A DNA stretch of 23,148 nt from an uncultured Bacteroidaceae bacterium (GTDB lineage Bacteria > Bacteroidota > Bacteroidia > Bacteroidales > Bacteroidaceae), in the NCBI GenBank assembly GCA_904502235.1, contig CAJGDP010000025.1:1-23148 (forward strand), given 5' to 3'. The notes beneath the pieces were generated by a model that worked only from the letters and a program-made list of their open reading frames with translations, had not been told where the DNA came from and did no database searches. Positions 6,579-15,451 of the stretch are shown in pieces. The position numbers were made by a program, and so were the translations under genes. Each line of letters starts with the position of its first letter. Within the stretch, counting starts at the first letter, position 1.

Positions 6579-9500
6579 TTACTTTGCCAGTTTCTTCACA
6601 CCGTCCTGAATGTAAACCTGGTTACCCTTAACCTCGTTTACTCTACGGCCCTGAATATCATAGATTGCACCGTTCTTTGCACCTTCAACAGCAACTGCAT
6701 CGATAGAGGTCTCTGTTGTGAAATCAATCTCAACAACATCACCCTCCTTGCAAGGAATTGTTGCAGTACCTGTTGCATCAAGAGTTACAGCAACAGGTTT
6801 GCCGTCAACTGTGATACGTGCCTTATCCAATGCCATGGCACCACGTGCACAACGTACTTTGAGTTCAGCACCGGCATTGCTTGTAATAGTTGCCTTCTGG
6901 CACTTGCCATCAGCCCAATTGAAATCGACAGTAAAGTTACCGACAGCCTTCATACCTTTGACATCACCGGTCTTTTCCCAAACAGTAGGCAACGCTGGAA
7001 GGATATTGATGTAACCATGTGCACTCTGCATCAACATCTCTGCGATACCTGAACATACACCAAAGTTACCGTCAATCTGGAATGGTGGGTGTGCGTCGAA
7101 CAGGTTGTAATAAACACCACCATTACCACCTGCATGCTGCAATGCGTTCTTTATAATTATGTGGGCATGGTCGCCATCCTGAGCACGTGCCCAGAGGTTT
7201 ACCTTCCAACCCATAGACCAACCTGTAGCGGCATCGCCACGGTGTCTCAATGAATTAACAGCAGGTGCAAAGTATTGGCTCTCAGGAGTAATTTGCTCCA
7301 TTGGATAGAGAGCCATCAGATGCGACATATGACGGTGTCCAAGTTCACCGGCTGTGTGTACCGAATATTTCCACTCACGGAGCAGGAGATCTCCATAGTT
7401 TACACCATTGTTTGCTCGCTGGCAAGTCTCTGTTGCAAGTCCCTTATCTGTCTTTTCAAGATATTTATCCAATTTTTCAATATCGGCTGCTGAAAGATTG
7501 AGTTCGCTTTCACCAAGAATACCAATAGCGTCCTTCAAGTTCTGGAACAGATAGCTTATCATCTGCTGTGCATGAGCTGTACCGTCCTCGCTCTGTGGAC
7601 CATGCTCTGGTGAATACTCATTTGGAGCGAGATACACTCCATTAACATCCGTCAAGCGATGGAACCAGAACTCGGCACAACTCCACATTACAGGGAATGC
7701 CTTCTTAAGGAATTCCTTATCCTGTGTATAACGATAGTGCATCCACAAGTGGCTTGTGTACCATACGTTGGCAACAAGGTAGTTGCTACCCCATGTACTC
7801 ATACTGTTGTAGAGTGAAGACTCTGTCATAACACTCCAACCCGGGCTATTGTTATTGTATTCCTTCGCAACCTTTTTCCAACCTTCACTCTGTGCACCAC
7901 GGATGATGAAGTTCAAGAAAGGCAAGTGCAAGTCGCTAAGGTTTGTAACCTCTGTTGGCCAATAGTTCATCTGAATATTGATATTTGTGTGGATATCCGA
8001 ATTCCACACACCATGTGAAGCCTGTCTGCCAAGATTGTTCCAAATTCCCTGAAGGTTGTTAGGAGCAGCTATTGGTTTGCGGTTTGAGCTTATTGCCAAG
8101 TAACGGCCATAGTGGAAATACAACTGTTCAAGGAACAGGTGGTCGTTCTCAGTACTGTTTCCGTTCTGATTATTGGGATAATAGTTATCAACCAACTCTT
8201 TTGTGTCTACTTTTGGAGTCTCAAGACCGAGGTCGAATGTCATACGGTTAGTAATTTCCGTGAAATCAGCAACGTGTGCATCCTCAAGTACCTGATAATC
8301 CTTGGTTGCTACGGCTTTAAGTTCCGCCTCGATACGGTTGTTTACATCGTTCTGGTTCTCGTTGGTGAAATAGTTGTCAAAGACAGTCATATCACCATTG
8401 AAGTTTGTACCGCCCTTAAGGAAGAATGTAACCTCTGTAGCGTCGCTTACTGTTACTCCGTTAGAAGCTGTGCTTATAGTTGCACCGTTGTCGGCAGCCA
8501 CATGCACACGTGCCGCATACTTCACAGCCTCCATAGCGCCGGTGAACGATGCTGTTCCATTACTATATGTAACACTGCTTGCGCTGATATCACTACATGG
8601 TGTAAGGCTGAATGTGAGGTTCAGTTTCTCATCACCCACATTCTGGTAACGAATCACGATAACTGAGTCGGGAGCAGAACTAAAGTATTTACGTATCTGT
8701 TTTGTTCCGTTGCTCTTCTTGAACTCAACGCCGGCAATACCCTCTTCGAGGTCGAGATAACGCACATAATCCACTGCGCCCTGAGCATTATTATCTGTAA
8801 TGAACAGTGAACCGAAGTTTACAAAAGTACGGCTACCGCCAGCGGCACCGATAGTATTTGCCGGTCCACTCCAAAGAGTCTTTTCGTTAAACTGTATTTC
8901 CTCTCTCTGTACCTCACCGAACACCATACATCCAAGTTCTCCATTACCGAGAGGCAATGCATACTCCTGCCATGGATTGCTTGCTCCAGCTTCTTTTGAC
9001 GATGTCTTGTACCACAATGTATTGGCATTCTTGGGAGTGAATTCAAATTTGTATTCATCGGGAAACAAAGTGTAGTCCGCCTCATTTATGAAGAATGTAC
9101 TTCCGTTGTCCGCTGTGGCACCGGCATCATTCCACAAAGCAAGGTGTCCGCCACCGTTACCATCGTTTCGTTTGTTCCAATAGTTATTGGCAGAGCCTTT
9201 TATTTTTATATATGACGCATTGCCATCAAGGTTTATTGCACCATCAAAAACAACAGAATAAGAGGTTGTATTAGCGTCAACCATAGAAGCACGGGCATTA
9301 GCCTCGCTACCTGTCATTCCCAAAACCTTTGCAAGTCCGGTTGAGTAGTTATATATTTTGTAACCACCTTCGCTCTGCTTCTCAAAATACCATAGACCAC
9401 GGTTATCCTGTGGCATGATTCTGTTTGTCAATTTAAGGTATGCCCCATTGCAATAGTCAGGATTCAAGCTCATGTAGTTACCATCGGTAGGATGGTTCTT

Positions 9501-10208
9501 TACAATATAGAACTTGGTGTTATTACTGAAATAGCTTACATAAAGGTTGTTTCCATCAAGGTTCACAACAGCATGCATGCCATCCACAGGGATTGCACTG
9601 AAGTCGGCTTTGCTTATAGAACTTCCGGCATTCAAGGCTGCACCATTCTTGTATTCTACGCCGTCGTAAACAACACCTGCGGAAGCATCGGTTGTTCCAA
9701 GCACTACAATGTTTATATCTCCTGAAATAACCTGCTCAAGCACCCATTGTTCACCTGCAGGTGCATCACAGAAAGGATGGTACTTGCCTGATGCTGACAC
9801 ATATTCATACTTAAAGTAGAGGTTTTGACCTTTTGAAGCATTATAGCATTTGATTTTGTAAACATTTTCACCCGCAGACTCAAAAGTCATAGCCAATGCT
9901 TGATTTTCATAGGTTGTATAATTCACGTTCCAACCTTGACCAGTTCCATTGTAAGAAAAGTATTTACCAGAAATTGATTTTACGTAATATTGACCTGAAC
10001 CGGCATCAACGAATTTAAAAATCTGGTCCTGGCTCTCACTTTTGTCAGCACCATAAACATGACCATGGGTGTTTGCATTTGTTGAACCAATGGTCAAATA
10101 ATTACCGACAGATTTTGATTTGATACGATACTCTTTTTTAGTATCGATCTGCGCCATTACACCCACTGTGAGGAATAGCGACACTAAAAAAAGTAATAGT
10201 TTTTTCAT
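6579..10208 (-). CDS. GH95 family alpha-L-fucosidase, multidomain, secreted (copy 1)
   Basis: GH95 enzymes remove terminal L-fucose (some L-galactose) with inversion, classically alpha-1,2-linked fucose of host glycans. The 1209-aa protein has a signal peptide (MKKLLLFLVSLFLTVGVMAQ) and ricin-like glycan-binding modules about 25-150 and 225-390. The GH95 core starts near residue 411 (WQEYALPLGNGELGCMVFG). Its (alpha/alpha)6 barrel shows Asn742 and Asn744 in HTNINIQMNYWP, Glu868 in NEYSPEHGP (acid) and Asp1046 in QIDGNFG, matching the residues known in bifidobacterial AfcA. The tail IYDIQGRRV...VYIQDGVKKLAK looks like a sorting signal. Typical GH95 proteins are about 750-850 aa, so the N-terminal 400 residues are extra. 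It has its own promoter and terminator and no SusC/D neighbours. Substrate linkage cannot be told from sequence. Confidence 0.92.
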   Translation of the reverse strand: MKKLLLFLVSLFLTVGVMAQIDTKKEYRIKSKSVGNYLTIGSTNANTHGHVYGADKSESQDQIFKFVDAGSGQYYVKSISGKYFSYNGTGQGWNVNYTTYENQALAMTFESAGENVYKIKCYNASKGQNLYFKYEYVSASGKYHPFCDAPAGEQWVLEQVISGDINIVVLGTTDASAGVVYDGVEYKNGAALNAGSSISKADFSAIPVDGMHAVVNLDGNNLYVSYFSNNTKFYIVKNHPTDGNYMSLNPDYCNGAYLKLTNRIMPQDNRGLWYFEKQSEGGYKIYNYSTGLAKVLGMTGSEANARASMVDANTTSYSVVFDGAINLDGNASYIKIKGSANNYWNKRNDGNGGGHLALWNDAGATADNGSTFFINEADYTLFPDEYKFEFTPKNANTLWYKTSSKEAGASNPWQEYALPLGNGELGCMVFGEVQREEIQFNEKTLWSGPANTIGAAGGSRTFVNFGSLFITDNNAQGAVDYVRYLDLEEGIAGVEFKKSNGTKQIRKYFSSAPDSVIVIRYQNVGDEKLNLTFSLTPCSDISASSVTYSNGTASFTGAMEAVKYAARVHVAADNGATISTASNGVTVSDATEVTFFLKGGTNFNGDMTVFDNYFTNENQNDVNNRIEAELKAVATKDYQVLEDAHVADFTEITNRMTFDLGLETPKVDTKELVDNYYPNNQNGNSTENDHLFLEQLYFHYGRYLAISSNRKPIAAPNNLQGIWNNLGRQASHGVWNSDIHTNINIQMNYWPTEVTNLSDLHLPFLNFIIRGAQSEGWKKVAKEYNNNSPGWSVMTESSLYNSMSTWGSNYLVANVWYTSHLWMHYRYTQDKEFLKKAFPVMWSCAEFWFHRLTDVNGVYLAPNEYSPEHGPQSEDGTAHAQQMISYLFQNLKDAIGILGESELNLSAADIEKLDKYLEKTDKGLATETCQRANNGVNYGDLLLREWKYSVHTAGELGHRHMSHLMALYPMEQITPESQYFAPAVNSLRHRGDAATGWSMGWKVNLWARAQDGDHAHIIIKNALQHAGGNGGVYYNLFDAHPPFQIDGNFGVCSGIAEMLMQSAHGYINILPALPTVWEKTGDVKGMKAVGNFTVDFNWADGKCQKATITSNAGAELKVRCARGAMALDKARITVDGKPVAVTLDATGTATIPCKEGDVVEIDFTTETSIDAVAVEGAKNGAIYDIQGRRVNEVKGNQVYIQDGVKKLAK

Positions 10209-10251
10209 AAATTATAGTTTAGTTACAGTTAATGCAATATATAACTGTTGG

Positions 10252-10283
10252 CAAATATATTACATATTTTTAATATCTTCAAG
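10252..10283 (-). promoter_or_regulatory. Putative promoter of GH95 copy 1
   Basis: On the minus strand TATATTTG (10252-10259) matches the -7 pattern, with CTTG (10280-10283) 20 nt upstream as a weak -33 box. The leader would be about 35 nt. Confidence 0.5.
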
Positions 10284-10318
10284 AAAACGCACATTATTTA
10301 ACAGAGACTGCAAAGCAC

Positions 10319-10360
10319 AAAAAAAAAAAAATCTCCTGTGGTTGCCCACAAGAGATTTTT
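10319..10360 (-). terminator. Terminator of GH95 copy 2
   Basis: AAAAATCTC-C-TGTGG (10327-10341) pairs with CCACA-A-GAGATTTTT (10346-10360), with one C/A mismatch and a TTGC loop. On the minus strand a run of 13 T (10319-10331) follows. It isolates copy 2 from copy 1. Confidence 0.9.
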
Positions 10361-10378
10361 CTGAATTATGGATTGATT

Positions 10379-13300
10379 TTATTTTGAAATCTTTTTCACA
10401 CCGTCCTGAATGTAAACCTGATTGTTTGCAACAGCATTTACACGACGGCCCTGAAGGTCGTAGATTGCGCCATTCTTTACATTACTGGCAACAACCTCTC
10501 TAACCGCTGTTGTCTCTGTTGTGAAATCAATCTCAACAACATCGTCCTTTGCACAAGGAATTGTTACAATGCCATGCTCGTCAACAGTTACCTTAACCTC
10601 GGCACCATTAACCTTTATCATGGCCTTTGCTAGTTCCATTGCACCAACCTTGCAACGTACTTTGAGTTCTGCACCGGCATTGCTTACAATCTTAGCACTC
10701 TGGCACTTGCCGTCAACCCAATTGAAGTCTACCACAAAGTTACCCATAGCCTTCATACCGGTTACAGTACCCTGTTTCTTCCAAACAGCAGGCATTGCAG
10801 GGAGAATATTGATGTAACCGTGTGCGCTCTGCAAGAGCATCTCTGCCATACCTGAGCATACACCGAAGTTACCGTCAATCTGGAATGGAGCGTGTGAGTC
10901 GAAGAGGTTATAGTAGATACCACCCTGACCCTGGTCTGTTCCGTATGTTGTTGAGTGCTTCAATGCGTTCTTGATGATGATGTGAGCGTGGTCACCATCC
11001 TGAGCACGAGCCCAGAGGTTAACCTTCCAACCCATTGACCAACCTGTAGCGGCATCACCACGGTGTTTGAGGGCATTCACAGCAGGAGTAAAGTACTCGC
11101 TCTCAGGAGTAATCTGGTCCATTGGGAACAAAGCCATCAAGTGTGAGATGTGACGGTGACCTCTCTCACCTACTGAATAAGGAGAGTACTTCCACTCACG
11201 AAGCAAAACGTCGTTTTTCTTGACACCGTTGAATGGGTTACCCCAACCGCCGTCATAAACCTCTGTATGCAAACCTGTGTCGGTATTCTTGAGATAATCG
11301 TCAAGTTTATCAAGATCTGCCTGTGAAAGGCCCAATGTGTTTGCACCAAGGATTTCAATAGCCTCACTCAAATTCTGGAACAAGTAGCTGATCATCTGCT
11401 GTGCGTGAGCTGTAGCATCCTCTTTCTCGTTACCGTGCTGCTCTGCACTGAACTCGTCAGGAGCAACCCAAGTACCATCATTAACCTTACGGTCTTTGAT
11501 AAGACGGTGGAACCAGAACTCTGCACAATCCCACATTACAGGGAATGCCTTACGCAAGAACTCTTTATCCTGAGTATAACGCCAATGCATCCACAAGTGG
11601 CTTGTGTACCAAACGTTAGCAACAAGATAGTTGCTACCCCAAGTACTCATACTATTGTAGAGAGAAGACTCTGTGAGCACACTCCAACCATAACCGCCAT
11701 TATACTGCTGACCGACCTTCTTCCAACCCTCGCTCTGTGCACCACGGATGATGAAGTTAACGAATGGCTTATGGAGGTCACTGAGGTTAGTGATTTCTGT
11801 AGGCCAGTAGTTCATCTGAATGTTGATGTTTGTGTGAACGTCTGAGTTCCATGGAGAATCTGAACCACGGTCGTTCCAGATACCCTGAAGGTTGTTAGGA
11901 GCAGCAATAGGCTTGCGGTTAGAACTGATAGCCAAGTAGCGACCATAGTGGAAATACAACTGCTCGAGGAACAGGTGGTCGTTCTGTGTGCTGTTCGCAT
12001 CACCGTTATTAGGATAGTAATTGTCAACCAATGTCTTTGTATCAACTGTTGGAGTTGTTAGACCAAGGTCGAATGTCATACGTTTTGTAATTGCTCTGAA
12101 ATCCTCAACGTGTGCAACCTCAAGAGCATCGAAGCGCTTAGCCTGAGCCGCCTCAACTTCACCCTTCACACGTGCATTTACATCGGCAGAAGTCTCTGTT
12201 GTGAAGTAGTTGTTGAGAACCTCCATATCGCCGTTGAAGTTTGTTCCACCCTTAAGGAAGAATGTAACCTCAGTAGCATTCTTCACTGTGATACCCTTGC
12301 CTGTAGCAGTAACTGTTGCGCCTTCACTTGCAACAACGTGCAAGCGTGCAGCATATTCAACAGTCATTTTGCCTGTAAACTCAGCTGTTCCGTCTGCGTT
12401 ATATTTAACAGCGCTTGCACCGATACCTGTACCAGGCTCCAACATGAATGTTAGGTTAAGTTTATCCTCACCTTCGCTCTTGTACTGACCTACAATAACA
12501 GAATCGGGAGCAGAGCTGAAGTATTTGCGAACCTGCTTTGTACCGTTTGCATTCTTGAACTCAACGCCTGCGATACCCTCTTCAATGTCGAGATAACGTA
12601 CATAATCGGTTACACCCTCGAAAACAGTATTGTCGTTATTTGTAATGAACAAAGAACCGAAGTTCATGAATGTACGGTTACCGCTAGCTGCACCTACCAC
12701 GTTTGCAGGACCACTCCAAAGAGTCTTCTCATTGAACTGGAGTTCCTCGGTGCGTACACCGCCGAATACCATACAGCCGAGTTCACCGTTACCCAGTGGC
12801 AATGCGTACTCCATCCATGGGTAGCTTACACCCGCAGCCTCGGCCGATGTTGTGTACCACAATGTGTTAGGATTCTTTGGAGAGAATGAAGATACACCCT
12901 GAATCTCTGAAATCTCGTGGATGTACTCATCGGGATAATCAGCAAAATCGACCTCCTCGATGAAGAACTGGCTACCTGTATCACCAATTGCACCGGTGCT
13001 GTTCCACAAAGCGAGATAACTGTCACGGTCGTTCCAATACTGGCTTGTTGTGCCTTTCCACTTGATGTAAGATGGCTCACCATTACCAAAGTTCAAAGTA
13101 CCGTCGAACTCAATAGTATAAGAAGTTGTAGCGGGGTCAACCATCATTGCACGAGCACTAGCCTCTGCACCGGTCATACCGAGCACCTTTGAAAGACCTG
13201 TAGAGTAGTTATACACCTTGTATGCAGAACCGCTCTTGACAAAAGCCCAAAGACCCTGGTTGTCACGTGGAGTGTTCTTGTTAGAGAGCATGAGGTTTGC

Positions 13301-14068
13301 ACCACTGCGGTACTCGGGGTTCATACTTACGTAGCCGCCCTTGCCGTTCTGGATTGTATAGAACTTTGTATCGGCATCGAAGTAGCTTACATATACAACA
13401 GAGCCGTCAACATATGCTGTGGCAATCTTGCCCTCAACAGCATTAGCCTTGAGATGTGTTCTCTTGAGGACTACATCTGTAGTGAAAGATGCGCCATCCT
13501 TATACTCAACACCGTTGATTACAACACCTGCCGCAGCATCGTCTGTACCAAGAACCGACACTGAGAAATCTGAAGATGGAGCAACGCCCTCCTCAATGAG
13601 GTAGCGGTTACCCGCATCAGGAGTTGTCCAGCTGTTGACAGTGATACCGGCATCCATCTGACCTGCGATCTGAGAGTTCATTCCGTTACCGCCAATCTTG
13701 AGAAGCCAAGGATAGCTACTGTTTTGCTTTTCCAAGCTAAGTGCAGATGTCGCAGTTGCTGTAAAAGCACCGTTTGAGCCTACATACTTCTCGGCACCAA
13801 GGCTGTAGAGATAGTAGCTAGAACCAATCTTTTCGATACGGAACAACTGTGCAGGGTCTGCATTGTTTCTTGTCACTGTACCCACAACCTTACCGGTGCT
13901 ACTGCAAATTTCACCAGGCAGTTTGCTACTGTACAACAAGAAACAACGTTCACTACGCAAAGTGTAAACCTTGTCGTTACTCAACTGCGAGAGTTCAGTT
14001 ACTGTCTGCGCCTGTGCCGCAAAAGCTGTACACAAGAAAGCAACCAGCATAAAGAAGATCTTTTTCAT
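10379..14068 (-). CDS. GH95 family alpha-L-fucosidase, multidomain, secreted (copy 2)
   Basis: A 1229-aa paralogue of the preceding GH95 gene, with a signal peptide (MKKIFFMLVAFLCTAFAAQA), an N-terminal beta-rich module about 22-145, a second glycan-binding-like region about 150-400, the GH95 core from about residue 420 (WMEYALPLGNGELGCMVFG) and the tail IYDLQGRRV...VYIQDGVKKISK. Catalytic candidates are Asn747 and Asn749 (HTNINIQMNYWP), Glu876 (DEFSAEQHGN) and Asp1065 (QIDGNFG). From about residue 155 on it is closely similar to copy 1, but the first module is strongly diverged. Around the acid residue it has SAEQHG instead of SPEHGP, and it carries extra loops (YDGGWGNPFNGVKKND), so the two enzymes may prefer different fucosides. 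It has its own promoter and terminator. Confidence 0.92.
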   Translation of the reverse strand: MKKIFFMLVAFLCTAFAAQAQTVTELSQLSNDKVYTLRSERCFLLYSSKLPGEICSSTGKVVGTVTRNNADPAQLFRIEKIGSSYYLYSLGAEKYVGSNGAFTATATSALSLEKQNSSYPWLLKIGGNGMNSQIAGQMDAGITVNSWTTPDAGNRYLIEEGVAPSSDFSVSVLGTDDAAAGVVINGVEYKDGASFTTDVVLKRTHLKANAVEGKIATAYVDGSVVYVSYFDADTKFYTIQNGKGGYVSMNPEYRSGANLMLSNKNTPRDNQGLWAFVKSGSAYKVYNYSTGLSKVLGMTGAEASARAMMVDPATTSYTIEFDGTLNFGNGEPSYIKWKGTTSQYWNDRDSYLALWNSTGAIGDTGSQFFIEEVDFADYPDEYIHEISEIQGVSSFSPKNPNTLWYTTSAEAAGVSYPWMEYALPLGNGELGCMVFGGVRTEELQFNEKTLWSGPANVVGAASGNRTFMNFGSLFITNNDNTVFEGVTDYVRYLDIEEGIAGVEFKNANGTKQVRKYFSSAPDSVIVGQYKSEGEDKLNLTFMLEPGTGIGASAVKYNADGTAEFTGKMTVEYAARLHVVASEGATVTATGKGITVKNATEVTFFLKGGTNFNGDMEVLNNYFTTETSADVNARVKGEVEAAQAKRFDALEVAHVEDFRAITKRMTFDLGLTTPTVDTKTLVDNYYPNNGDANSTQNDHLFLEQLYFHYGRYLAISSNRKPIAAPNNLQGIWNDRGSDSPWNSDVHTNINIQMNYWPTEITNLSDLHKPFVNFIIRGAQSEGWKKVGQQYNGGYGWSVLTESSLYNSMSTWGSNYLVANVWYTSHLWMHWRYTQDKEFLRKAFPVMWDCAEFWFHRLIKDRKVNDGTWVAPDEFSAEQHGNEKEDATAHAQQMISYLFQNLSEAIEILGANTLGLSQADLDKLDDYLKNTDTGLHTEVYDGGWGNPFNGVKKNDVLLREWKYSPYSVGERGHRHISHLMALFPMDQITPESEYFTPAVNALKHRGDAATGWSMGWKVNLWARAQDGDHAHIIIKNALKHSTTYGTDQGQGGIYYNLFDSHAPFQIDGNFGVCSGMAEMLLQSAHGYINILPAMPAVWKKQGTVTGMKAMGNFVVDFNWVDGKCQSAKIVSNAGAELKVRCKVGAMELAKAMIKVNGAEVKVTVDEHGIVTIPCAKDDVVEIDFTTETTAVREVVASNVKNGAIYDLQGRRVNAVANNQVYIQDGVKKISK

Positions 14069-14154
14069 AGAGTTTGTTTAATTTGTTAGTATTAAGTTTA
14101 TTTAATTCCGCACAACATTCGGCATGCTTCGCAAGAACACACCTTTTCAATCAA

Positions 14155-14186
14155 CAAAAGTAGAACATACCATTTAGAAAAGCAAA
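14155..14186 (-). promoter_or_regulatory. Promoter of GH95 copy 2
   Basis: On the minus strand TTTG (14183-14186) is followed after exactly 20 nt by TACTTTTG (14155-14162), a full match to the Bacteroidetes consensus. The leader would be about 80 nt. Confidence 0.75.
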
Positions 14187-14215
14187 TAAATATTTAGTTA
14201 TTATAAATATAGCAA

Positions 14216-14248
14216 CAAAAATAGGCTTACCCGAATGAACAAGCCTAT
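14216..14248 (-). terminator. Terminator after the flavodiiron protein gene
   Basis: ATAGGCTT (14221-14228) pairs with AAGCCTAT (14241-14248) over a 12-nt loop. On the minus strand it is followed by TTTTTG. It lies about 28 bp past the stop codon and would close the operon that begins at 19817. Confidence 0.65.
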
Positions 14249-14275
14249 AAGTTTTTAACATTTGGCGAGTTGCTT

Positions 14276-15433
14276 TTACGCCAACAACGCGACTGCCAAC
14301 TGCTCCATCGCCGGTAAATCCTCGTCTTTCATTCGTGAACGGATTGTTACCATAGGTTCTGCAATTGTAATATTTTTCATTGTTTCGAGCATAGCGCGCA
14401 TCACACGTCCTGCAGTGGGAGCCCATGAGCCGTTTTCAACAATGGCAACCTTGCGGTTCTGGAAATTCTTCATCTTCAGATGATGAAGGAAATCGGACAT
14501 GGGTGGGAACACGTCGGCATCGTATGACGCTGCGCATACCACCATATGGCTATAGCGGAAAGCATCCTCGACAGCCTCAGCCATATCACAACGCGACAAA
14601 TCGCTAACAACAACCTTTGGTGCGCCTTTTTCGCGTAGAATTTCGGCAAGTTTGTTTGCTGCAACAGCTGTTCCGCCATGGATTGAGGCGTATGCCACAA
14701 AAACACCTTCTGTTTCGGGTTCATACTTGCTCCAGGTATCGTACAAGCCTATATAATGAGCAAGATTTTCCTTTAGAACAGGGCCATGCAACGGGCATAT
14801 TGTCCTGATATCCAATGCCGCAGCCTTCTTTAGAAGTGCCTGCACCTGCAAACCGTATTTTCCACAGATATTGAAATAGTATCGACGTGCCTCACAGTCC
14901 CAACTGCCCTCGTTGCACAACGCGCCGAATTTTCCGAAAGCATCGGCTGCGAACAACACCTTTTCGCTCTGCTCGTAACTGAGCATAACCTCGGGCCAAT
15001 GCACCATGGGAGCTGTAATGAACTGCAGTGTATGACTTCCCAGAGAGAGAGTATCGCCCTCTTTTACAGCGATTGTACGGTCGCTAAAATCAGCGGAAGG
15101 AAAGAACTGTGGCATCATCTGCACTGCCTTTGCAGTTGCAACCACCTTGAGTTGCGGATAATTCTCGAGAACCTCTGAAACAAGCGACGCGTGATCGGGT
15201 TCCAAGTGCTGGACAACAAGGTAGTCGGGTGTTCTTCCGTCGAGCACATTCTCTACATTCTCCCACCATTCTGTACGCTTGCGTGCATCCACGGTGTCCA
15301 TAATTGCCACCTTTTCATCGAGGATTACATAGGAATTATATGCCATTCCATCGGGCACTATGTACTGGCTTTCAAAGAGGTCGATATCAAGGTCATCGAC
15401 TCCTACATATTTGATTGATGATGTTATTTCCAT
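14276..15433 (-). CDS. Flavodiiron protein (FprA-type O2/NO reductase)
   Basis: This 385-aa cytoplasmic flavoprotein reduces O2 to water or NO to N2O, protecting anaerobes. The metallo-beta-lactamase-like domain (about 1-240) has the full set of diiron ligands: His76, Glu78, Asp80 and His81 in QHLEPDHASL, His145 in MVHWPE, Asp164 in AADAFGKFG and His216 in CPLHGPV. The flavodoxin-like FMN domain (about 244-385) begins with VFVAYASIHGGT and has the VVCAASYDAD loop. Length is normal for a class A protein with no fused rubredoxin or reductase, so it needs an external electron donor; a ferredoxin gene is about 6 kb away, but any link is speculative. It starts 18 nt after the GH123-like gene, suggesting co-transcription with a glycan-related operon, an unusual context. 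Confidence 0.95.
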   Translation of the reverse strand: MEITSSIKYVGVDDLDIDLFESQYIVPDGMAYNSYVILDEKVAIMDTVDARKRTEWWENVENVLDGRTPDYLVVQHLEPDHASLVSEVLENYPQLKVVATAKAVQMMPQFFPSADFSDRTIAVKEGDTLSLGSHTLQFITAPMVHWPEVMLSYEQSEKVLFAADAFGKFGALCNEGSWDCEARRYYFNICGKYGLQVQALLKKAAALDIRTICPLHGPVLKENLAHYIGLYDTWSKYEPETEGVFVAYASIHGGTAVAANKLAEILREKGAPKVVVSDLSRCDMAEAVEDAFRYSHMVVCAASYDADVFPPMSDFLHHLKMKNFQNRKVAIVENGSWAPTAGRVMRAMLETMKNITIAEPMVTIRSRMKDEDLPAMEQLAVALLA

Positions 15434-15451
15434 ATATCTCTTATTTTTATG

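Larger units (their letters stand above)
6525..14068 (-). repeat. Tandem duplication of GH95 gene units
   Basis: Two units, 6525-10208 and 10327-14068, each hold one GH95 gene and its terminator in the same orientation. DNA around the catalytic region is still clearly alike: for example 7741-7840 and 11587-11686 differ at only a small fraction of positions. The first ~150 codons are much less alike. The terminators share CCCACAAGAGATTTTT. This supports an ancient but recognisable tandem duplication. Confidence 0.85.

Noticed and set aside
10319..10331. Run of 13 A bases
   Set aside because: It is the T-tract of the GH95 copy 2 terminator, not a slippage site in a gene.
6579..14068. Insertion-element or recombination product as cause of the GH95 repeat
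   Set aside because: No transposase, terminal inverted repeats or target duplications are seen around the two units; simple tandem duplication explains them.
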